A DNA stretch of 64,000 nt, from contig NC_089464.1 of the NCBI RefSeq assembly GCF_029203305.1, forward strand, positions 992,001 through 1,056,000, in the 5' to 3' direction. Each line of letters begins with the position of its first letter. Position 1 is the stretch's first letter. This DNA is from Yamadazyma tenuis. Lineage: Eukaryota; Ascomycota; Pichiomycetes; Serinales; Debaryomycetaceae. Under the pieces are notes generated by a model that saw only the letters and a program-made list of their open reading frames with translations, was not told the origin of the DNA and made no database searches. A program made the translations under genes and the position numbers. This document shows, in pieces, positions 57,956 through 64,000 of this stretch.

Positions 57956-59908
57956 TTACAATTGGCTTAGAAAATTCACAAACGGGTCTTGTTTCAAATT
58001 CATAGACTTCAAGTAGTCTCCAAACTGCAAGCCCGTACTTAGGTGCTTACTCCAAAATTCTTCAATATCTGAAAGCACTGACTCCATCGAATTAGGACCA
58101 GGAGGTCCTTTATACTTATCCAAAAACGTCTTAATGGCCAAACTTAGATGAAACCCTTGGAAATTAGTTTTAGAAGCTTGGTTCATTTTCCGATACATGT
58201 TTTCAAGAACACCATAGTACGTCAGCAAAATATCAGCATCAGTATCCTTAAGGTGGGGTCGTATAAAACTAGCCAATTGTGGAGAGCTGAAACTCTCGAC
58301 GATCTGCACCATACTGACTGCATTGGCAGCAACTCGTTCATAAACACAACTTAAGTGGCCGATAACTCTTTTCATGGGATTAAATATATCCTGAGGCATG
58401 AGCGTGTGGAACCCAGGAGATACCCATAGGTGGGGCTCTTCCATAAAGTCCTTAATGAGTTTGGTAATTTGAACGCCAACTTCAACTGTTTTGTAAAGGT
58501 ATTTATTGTCCTCGTACAGGACATACACCACCGACGGAATTGTGAAAAGAAGCTCCAATAGTATCATCCGAACCATGAGATTGTAGGGGTCTTCAGGCTT
58601 GTGGCTCGACAGAACCGCACTGATGGAGTCGAGTTCAGACAATGCCAACTCGACGTCCTCGATCAAAAGGTCATATCTGGATAAGGCCACGCCTTTGCCA
58701 GAGTTCAAGTAGTTGGTGGCTTTTCGAAGCAAAAGGGTTATTCTCGTGACAATAATCATTCGGTTACGGGCTTGTACTTCTTCAATGGAAAGCCATGATT
58801 CATATGATAATTTGGAGTCAAATAGGGTGTCAACATTCAAACTCACCATCAACGGCTCCCCCCACTGGAACGCATTAAGTGCATCTAAACACAACAAAAT
58901 TACCCAAGAGGCTCTCCACAAGTAGACCTCTGCATCACTCAAAAATTCTAATTGCTTTGGGTCTCCCGAAAGCCCAATAACCTTGGCACAGTGACACGCT
59001 ACAGTTACCGTCACATTCTGGTGAGACCTACTGCCATTATCCTCAGGGCAGTGAAGCTCGTATACCCGAAGGAGAAGCAATCCCTGGAGTTTCCTGAAAT
59101 CAGAGGACGGATTGTTGAGAAGCAAATACCTGGCAAACAGAACATATGCAATGACGTTCATGCTTTGAAGCTCTGCCACTTCCTGGAGTTGTAGTTTGGG
59201 AACTGTCAAATATGCAAATCGGTACATGATAAGAATCATGGCGATGGTTGACGGGATCTCGAGAGTGTCCTGAATAGTGATATGTTGTTTAAATTCGAAA
59301 ATCTCCGCTATATCCTTCAAAAATGTCTTTTCATCGATAAAGGGCGTAAGCATGCTACAAACCAGGAAGTACTGGCGGATCAAGTACCGGGTAGTACTCA
59401 AACTGGGCATTTTGGGTAGTTCCACCTGGGTATGTGGGTTTATATCCAAGCTTTCAGAAGCTTTTGGCTCTCCCATCACGGATCCTCCTTCTGTCATGAA
59501 CTCCTGAAGTCCTTGCTTCACAAACTGGTGGTAGATGTTGCTTTTATACCTGTCGTTGAGACTCACATACATGAAAGATGAGGGCCCATAAGACACAATT
59601 CTACCATTTCTCACGGTAATCAGTTTTCCGTAGGGAGTGATATCCAAATCAGTGTAGTTCTGCGACTGTTCCTTCTTCATCTGTCGAAGTCTGTTGTTTA
59701 ACTGGTCGATTTTGGCTTGCACTTCGCTTATGGACTGTAGTGGTTGTAGAAGCCCATCATCCTCCCCATCGTCGTAGCGACACAGATGTACAGTATTTTT
59801 GGTCCGGCAGTTTGAACATGGCCGTTTCCTATCACACTTGTTCTTTCGCTTACGGCAGTTACTACACGACTTGGCGACACGAACTCTAGTTCTCTTCTCT
59901 TTGTCCAT
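57956..59908 (-). CDS. Zn2Cys6 fungal transcription factor
   Basis: A 650-residue regulator from the ATG at 59906-59908 (MDKEKRTRVRVAK); the frame opens upstream only at a TTG. The binuclear cluster is C15-x2-C18-x6-C25-x5-C31-x2-C34-x8-C43, followed by a linker and coiled coil (VQAKIDQLNNRLRQMKKE), then the fungal-specific middle homology region and a helical C-terminus. The spacing and the VHLCRYDD end resemble the Hap1 type, but I cannot assign an orthologue or targets. It would bind a pair of CGG triplets as a dimer. It may regulate neighbouring FMO1 or other genes, which is unproven. Confidence 0.9.
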   Translation of the reverse strand: MDKEKRTRVRVAKSCSNCRKRKNKCDRKRPCSNCRTKNTVHLCRYDDGEDDGLLQPLQSISEVQAKIDQLNNRLRQMKKEQSQNYTDLDITPYGKLITVRNGRIVSYGPSSFMYVSLNDRYKSNIYHQFVKQGLQEFMTEGGSVMGEPKASESLDINPHTQVELPKMPSLSTTRYLIRQYFLVCSMLTPFIDEKTFLKDIAEIFEFKQHITIQDTLEIPSTIAMILIMYRFAYLTVPKLQLQEVAELQSMNVIAYVLFARYLLLNNPSSDFRKLQGLLLLRVYELHCPEDNGSRSHQNVTVTVACHCAKVIGLSGDPKQLEFLSDAEVYLWRASWVILLCLDALNAFQWGEPLMVSLNVDTLFDSKLSYESWLSIEEVQARNRMIIVTRITLLLRKATNYLNSGKGVALSRYDLLIEDVELALSELDSISAVLSSHKPEDPYNLMVRMILLELLFTIPSVVYVLYEDNKYLYKTVEVGVQITKLIKDFMEEPHLWVSPGFHTLMPQDIFNPMKRVIGHLSCVYERVAANAVSMVQIVESFSSPQLASFIRPHLKDTDADILLTYYGVLENMYRKMNQASKTNFQGFHLSLAIKTFLDKYKGPPGPNSMESVLSDIEEFWSKHLSTGLQFGDYLKSMNLKQDPFVNFLSQL

Positions 59909-60060
59909 GACTGGGGTTGATATTGTTGAATAGGATACTTCGCGAAATTGTGCAGTTTTGAGACAGGGCTTTGCAGCCAACCGCGTAGAATAGTCTTTGT
60001 ACAAGACCGATCCCGTTTGCGTTCATTATCATTATATCGTTATATCGTACTAATCTCGTG

Positions 60061-61236
60061 CTAGTCTCGGGTTTTGTTGGGCACCCACCGGCGATATACC
60101 ACCTCATTGACTCGGTAAAGTCGAAGGAGAGTTGTAAACAAGGTTTCGTCCAGTTGGTCTGGGTGCAAAACTGCCGTAAAATCTGCCACTGAAGGCATTT
60201 CTACATAATTAAGCACCAAGGTCTTTCTGACACTGCCAATCACCCTCGAGAGCGTTTGTAACTCCACCCAGCTCTTCTCATGTTGTCCGTCGGCAGGGAT
60301 AACGAGGACAGCATGTTCGGCGTGGGAGAACTGTGGGCCTCGCTTATACAAAATGAAGTCACATCCAAACTTAATACCCAGTCGAACAGACCAACCGAGC
60401 GACCGGTAGTAGTGGTATACCACGTACTGTACAATAAAGCTGGTGCTGGGAATCGGCGTACGAGTTCCACAGCAGGCGAAAAATACTTCTCGTGTAGAAA
60501 GTGCACTCGCGTCCTGGCTTGAAATCACATCCACCACGTCTAAACCGTATTTCAAGAAAAACAATTCGACAGGCTGAAGCTGTAAAGCTTCGATATTGAC
60601 CAATTCCATCGTTTCCTTGTCAACGTTAAGCTGGTCTTCATCCCTCATATCGCCCCATAAGATGGGTTGCAGCTGTTCTTTTTGCACCTTCAACCGATTT
60701 GAGCGACGAAACGCGAGAAGAACAGACTCAACTTCCTGTAATTCCTGCTTTTCTTCAGTAGAAAGAGGTGTATGTCGGCGTTTTGTCTTGAGCTGTTGCT
60801 CTCGAGTTCTTTCGGCCTTAAACCGACTCCGTTCCTCCCTTCGAAACCGTGTGATGTCTTCGTTAGACAACTCAGCTGGCTCACTTGACAGATGGTTCAA
60901 ATGAAGTCTTCTAGTAGTCCTGGAGTACCACGTAGGGTCTGACCGAGAAAAGATACCCTTACCGTAACATCCATGGTCCCAAAGTCTTGTCATTTCAGAC
61001 AAATCGTTCACTGTGAAAACGGCGCCAGCGTCAGTATGCTCACAGTTCACAACAATGTTGTCGATGCACCCTTGTGGAACAGGCTTTGTGAGTAGAACAA
61101 GGTATTTGTATGCAAAATACGCCCATGAAAGCGGATTGTGAGGGTACACCTCTGGTAGCGGCCCATATACTGTCGACGACAATGTTACTGGAAGCGGACC
61201 CTCATACTTTTTTTTGTTGTACCGTCTTTTCGCCAT
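60061..61236 (-). CDS. SEN2: Sen2, catalytic subunit of tRNA-splicing endonuclease
   Basis: A 391-residue endonuclease subunit. The catalytic triad is visible as DFILYKRGPQFSHAEH (Tyr297, His305) and VRKTLVL (Lys338), in the C-terminal nuclease fold. The N-terminal region (WDHGCYGKGIFSRSDPTW) is the Sen2-type recognition domain, followed by a charged helical stretch (EERSRFKAERTREQQLK). With Sen34, Sen15 and Sen54 it cuts the 5' splice site of intron-containing tRNAs on the mitochondrial surface in yeast. The ATG at 61234-61236 (MAKRRYNKKKYEGPLP) is used. The window also holds one substrate candidate, tRNA-Met at 28571-28659. Confidence 0.95.
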   Translation of the reverse strand: MAKRRYNKKKYEGPLPVTLSSTVYGPLPEVYPHNPLSWAYFAYKYLVLLTKPVPQGCIDNIVVNCEHTDAGAVFTVNDLSEMTRLWDHGCYGKGIFSRSDPTWYSRTTRRLHLNHLSSEPAELSNEDITRFRREERSRFKAERTREQQLKTKRRHTPLSTEEKQELQEVESVLLAFRRSNRLKVQKEQLQPILWGDMRDEDQLNVDKETMELVNIEALQLQPVELFFLKYGLDVVDVISSQDASALSTREVFFACCGTRTPIPSTSFIVQYVVYHYYRSLGWSVRLGIKFGCDFILYKRGPQFSHAEHAVLVIPADGQHEKSWVELQTLSRVIGSVRKTLVLNYVEMPSVADFTAVLHPDQLDETLFTTLLRLYRVNEVVYRRWVPNKTRD

Positions 61237-61769
61237 CCAAAACTTGGGTTTGTTAGTAACTAATGGAATGAATTTTGCATCAAAACGCTGATTGTTTTTC
61301 AGATACCGTTGTAGTCTATTGAGTGCTTACACAGACAGAGTCTTCAAGACACATTATGGTTATCATCAGGAAAAAGGCGTTAAATCATTTGAACATACTT
61401 TTGGAGGTTGTTGAAAGAAGAAAAGTTTTTGCGGAAAAAATTGATGCGATATAGAGATGCCCGTCCGGGTAAAATGCCTAGTGGTGGAGAAGATAAGGTA
61501 TTTCGTATTGACACCTTGAGAACATGGCCGTGTGACAAATGGTGGTGATTAACTGTTATGTTCCAGGCATTTTCAGAGATAGAATAAATTGTATCTCTTA
61601 TGTGGTACTGAAGTTCAAAAGTAAAAACTGCGATCTTTGCAATACTCCAAAAGTTGCATCCATAAATTTATGTAAAGATTTAGATATGACTCTATTGAGT
61701 AAATACGTGTATTTTGCTGAAGCAATATAGTGTTTTTATGTTCAAAACATACTATGTTTACATATTTGT
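61237..61769. other. Intergenic region, SEN2 promoter and remnant 3' side
   Basis: An AT-rich stretch of 533 bases with only short random frames (such as 61539-61730). No feature is supported. Confidence 0.4.
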
Positions 61770-62592
61770 TTATTTCGACTCCTTCTTGCACACGATCTCC
61801 CCGTGAAAAAGAACCAAGAAGCCGGCATCATACTCCAGCCACAGGTGCCAGCCTTCGACTATCTGCTTCCTCTTGGCAGCATCGGTGTCTGAATCACCCA
61901 AAATCACAGGGTTAGTACTATTTTGTGCTCTGGAACTGAAGATCTCTCCAAAAGTATGCCTATCTTCCAGACTGCTCCAGCACCAATTTCCCATCGTAAC
62001 CAGAATCTGATCCGAAGAAAAACCCGCTGACAATGCTAACTCCTTGAGCTTTCGCCCAGCTTGGGGCTGTGTCAGCTGTGTGTACACAGTGTGAAGAATG
62101 TGGTACCTAATACTATCTTCGTAGCTTTGAGGATATACCACCGTCATCTCAAGGTCAGCATCTCGAACACAAACATGTCCCCCACCCGGGTAACACGTCG
62201 CATTTCTTTCAATGCTATCAATGGATCATCTAAGTGCACTAGCACCAGGTGGGCGTGAGCTATGTCGAAAGCTCCATCTTAAAACGGGAGTTCATAAGCC
62301 AGTCCAAGCCGGAACGAGACATTTTTCAAATTTTTGGAGTTAGCTAGTTCCCTTCCAGCATCTAGAAGTTCCTGAGTTGGTTCCACACCCACAATTGTGC
62401 CTTCAGTACATACTTTGCAAGATCACAACTTATAGAACCCGGACCGCACCCCACATCAAGAACTTTGTCAGTAGGCTGAAGAATTGGAAGCATATAAGCA
62501 CAGCAGGAAGCAGTGGTACTCCAGGCGTGGGTGTTGGAAACACTTTTGTCAAAACCGTGGCGGTAGTATGTTTGGTGGTTGTGTTGGGACAT
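61770..62592 (-). pseudogene. Broken SAM-dependent methyltransferase gene
   Basis: Three pieces of one class I methyltransferase lie in order on the reverse strand but in different frames. The N-terminal piece starts with ATG at 62590-62592 (MSQHNHQTYYRHGF) and contains SAM-binding motif I, KVLDVGCGPGSISCDLAKY. The frame then shifts near 62395-62405, with the next piece reading TIVGVEPTQELLDAGREL and containing a TAA stop at 62279-62281 after YELPF. A second shift is near the five-base C-run at 62179-62183, after which VYPQSYEDSIRYHILHTVY continues to the normal end. CTG in the middle piece reads as Ser. Three lesions make it a decayed copy or a poorly sequenced gene. The intact family is a UbiE-like fungal methyltransferase of unknown substrate. 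Confidence 0.8.
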
Positions 62593-62680
62593 TGCGTTTA
62601 GTCGTTGCAAAAAATCAAGTGCTCGAAAAAAGATGATCGCGATAAACTTTCGCATTATCGAATACAGTTTCCACAATATC

Positions 62681-64000
62681 ATGTCAGAGACATTCTACTG
62701 CCAGCGATGCAACAATCGTCTTCGTCTCCACGAGTCTCTTTTATCTCTCAACACTGTTCAAGTGAATCTTCTCCGAGACAAAGGAAACCCCCAATTGAAC
62801 CACTACACGCGACACTCCCAAGTTCTTGACGACGCAGACGACTTGGACCCTACACAATTCATCTCTAGTGAAAAGTTACAGTTCTACAATAAGCTCAGTC
62901 CAAACAAGACGGTTCCGGTGATCGAACGGAACGAATCAGCTTCTCACGATAAGCTCACATCGGTGTCGACATCGCTTACACTGAACTCGTTTGTGATGTT
63001 GAGTGAGAACAGTGATAACGAACACAATGAAGATGATGAGTTGAGTTCCAATCACCACGAAGAGGATCACGCCGACGGTCCCATTTCTTCACGCCTTCGG
63101 CTTCTCGCCAAAGTGTTTGAGCTCCTTTCGACCAGCACCGAGGTGGACCACCCTCTTTGTCAAGAGTGCCTGGCACTAGTGATTGAGAACTACAAGCACA
63201 AGTTTGATCAGAACCAAAAGGAGAAGGAGTATTATCTAAGTTTTCTCAAGAAACTAAGGGACCAGGGCGAGCTCGTTGAAGGTGCTGATATAGACCCAAA
63301 GCTCGCACAAGCCATTGAAGAGTATAGTAAACTTGAGGCACAGGAATCAACGAAGATAGCCGAACTACAGCAACTTGAGCACACCAAGACCAAGCTCGAC
63401 GAGCAGCTCCGTCAGCTACAAAAAGAGTTCGATGCTCTTCAATCCGGCGAATTGAACGAAATCTTGGCTACTCGCAACGGTCTTTCTCTCGAGTTGAATG
63501 CCAGCACAGCAAGACTTGGTCAAGCAAAAGCCCAGTACCAACACCACCTCGATCACTTGGACCGCTTGCGAAAGTTGAACATATATAGTCAGTTCTTTGA
63601 TATTTCCTGTGATGCCAGTAACCAGTTTGGCACTATCAATGGGTTCCGTTTAGGATACAGAGTCCCCTGGAGTGAAATCAATACTGCCTTGGGACAAGTC
63701 ATGTTATTGATGGTGTTTTTGGTTAAGCGGTTAAAACTCCATTTACGTGGTTACAAGTTGGTCCCCATGGGAAGCCAGAGTCAGATCATCAAATTAGTGG
63801 ATGAAGAAGACCAGACTGTCCGCAAATCCACCCTTAATCTTTACTCCTCCAATGAGTTTTCGCTAGGAAAGCTCTTCAACTTTAACAAGTTTGACGTACT
63901 GATGATAGCTCTCTTGGAGGTTTTGGAGCAGATACACCAGACACTCAAGAAACTCGATCCAGAACTCGAATTACCATACCTGATATCTCACAGAAGAGAT
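62681..64000 (+). CDS. VPS30: Vps30/Atg6 (Beclin 1 homologue), N-terminal part
   Basis: Opens with ATG at 62681 (MSETFYCQRCNNRLRLHESL) and stays open to the window edge, 440 codons. The N-terminus has a CxxC pair (YCQRCN), then an acidic region, a coiled coil (about residues 180-300: EEYSKLEAQESTKIAELQQL, AYQHHLDHLDRLRK-type heptads), and the beta-alpha repeated BARA domain (RLGYRVPWSEINTALGQVML, MGSQSQIIKL, NFNKFD) running to the edge. Vps30 is in PI3-kinase complex I (autophagy) and II (endosome sorting of CPY). A CTG at residue 407 reads as Ser in the FDV-x-MIAL stretch. The C-terminus lies outside the window. Confidence 0.95.
   Translation, partial: MSETFYCQRCNNRLRLHESLLSLNTVQVNLLRDKGNPQLNHYTRHSQVLDDADDLDPTQFISSEKLQFYNKLSPNKTVPVIERNESASHDKLTSVSTSLTLNSFVMLSENSDNEHNEDDELSSNHHEEDHADGPISSRLRLLAKVFELLSTSTEVDHPLCQECLALVIENYKHKFDQNQKEKEYYLSFLKKLRDQGELVEGADIDPKLAQAIEEYSKLEAQESTKIAELQQLEHTKTKLDEQLRQLQKEFDALQSGELNEILATRNGLSLELNASTARLGQAKAQYQHHLDHLDRLRKLNIYSQFFDISCDASNQFGTINGFRLGYRVPWSEINTALGQVMLLMVFLVKRLKLHLRGYKLVPMGSQSQIIKLVDEEDQTVRKSTLNLYSSNEFSLGKLFNFNKFDVLMIALLEVLEQIHQTLKKLDPELELPYLISHRRD

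Noticed and set aside
61539..61915. Short forward frames upstream of and over the methyltransferase remnant
   Set aside because: AT-rich chance frames with no family resemblance, overlapping the reverse-strand remnant.

Overview
This window is nuclear DNA of a budding yeast of the CTG-Ser clade (Debaryomyces/Candida/Meyerozyma-like). Genes are dense, intron-poor and on both strands. The one spliced protein gene I can prove (ARP2) uses GTAAGT...TACTAAC...CAG. In the yapsin gene (38864-40621) CTG codons fall exactly where the aspartyl-protease family needs serine (DTG-S-SDLW and DSG-S-T), so CTG is read as Ser and all standard-code translations here carry Leu-for-Ser errors. The presence of a TRAPPC11 homologue and an NDUFAF6-type complex I assembly factor, both missing from Saccharomyces cerevisiae, agrees with that placement. 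I cannot name the species.

Layout. 1-10.3 kb, all minus strand: GYP7 (5' part only), MTR4, an unrecognised four-helix membrane protein, vacuolar carboxypeptidase Y and CIA2. 10.3-24.7 kb: TRAPPC11, an FKBP with a possible mitochondrial leader, an alpha-arrestin, TOM70, TEP1 (PTEN), FAR11, TOM22 and CPT1/EPT1. FPR1, TOM70, TEP1, FAR11, TOM22 and CPT1 all lie on S. cerevisiae chromosome XIV left (YNL121-YNL135), so this is an ancient block. 25.4-35.6 kb: stomatin-like SLP3, SCD5, an intron-containing elongator tRNA-Met, MPS1, ARP2, a small orphan ORF, TRM61 and LSM1. 35.7-50.8 kb: an acyl-CoA dehydrogenase, RPN7, a GPI yapsin, a San1-like RING protein, a cyclophilin-40, NDUFAF6, GEA1/2 and URA3. 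50.9-64 kb: a mitochondrial-carrier-like protein, VPS26, a YIM1-like reductase, GAPDH, FMO1, a Zn2Cys6 factor, SEN2, a broken methyltransferase gene and VPS30/ATG6 (5' part only).

Functional links. TOM70 and TOM22 are both receptors of the mitochondrial import translocase. SEN2 is the endonuclease subunit that would cut the intron of the tRNA-Met in the same window. GYP7, VPS26, GEA and VPS30 all act in endosome/Golgi traffic, and carboxypeptidase Y is the classical cargo of that route. This looks like ordinary core-genome gene order rather than operon-like clustering.

I saw no mobile element, CRISPR array, rRNA or secondary-metabolite cluster, and no convincing previously undescribed multi-gene system. 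The items most worth a second look are the two-start FKBP gene, the intron and acceptor-stem mismatch in tRNA-Met, the methyltransferase pseudogene, the repeat inserted in the Sec7 domain, and the unrecognised membrane protein and orphan ORF.
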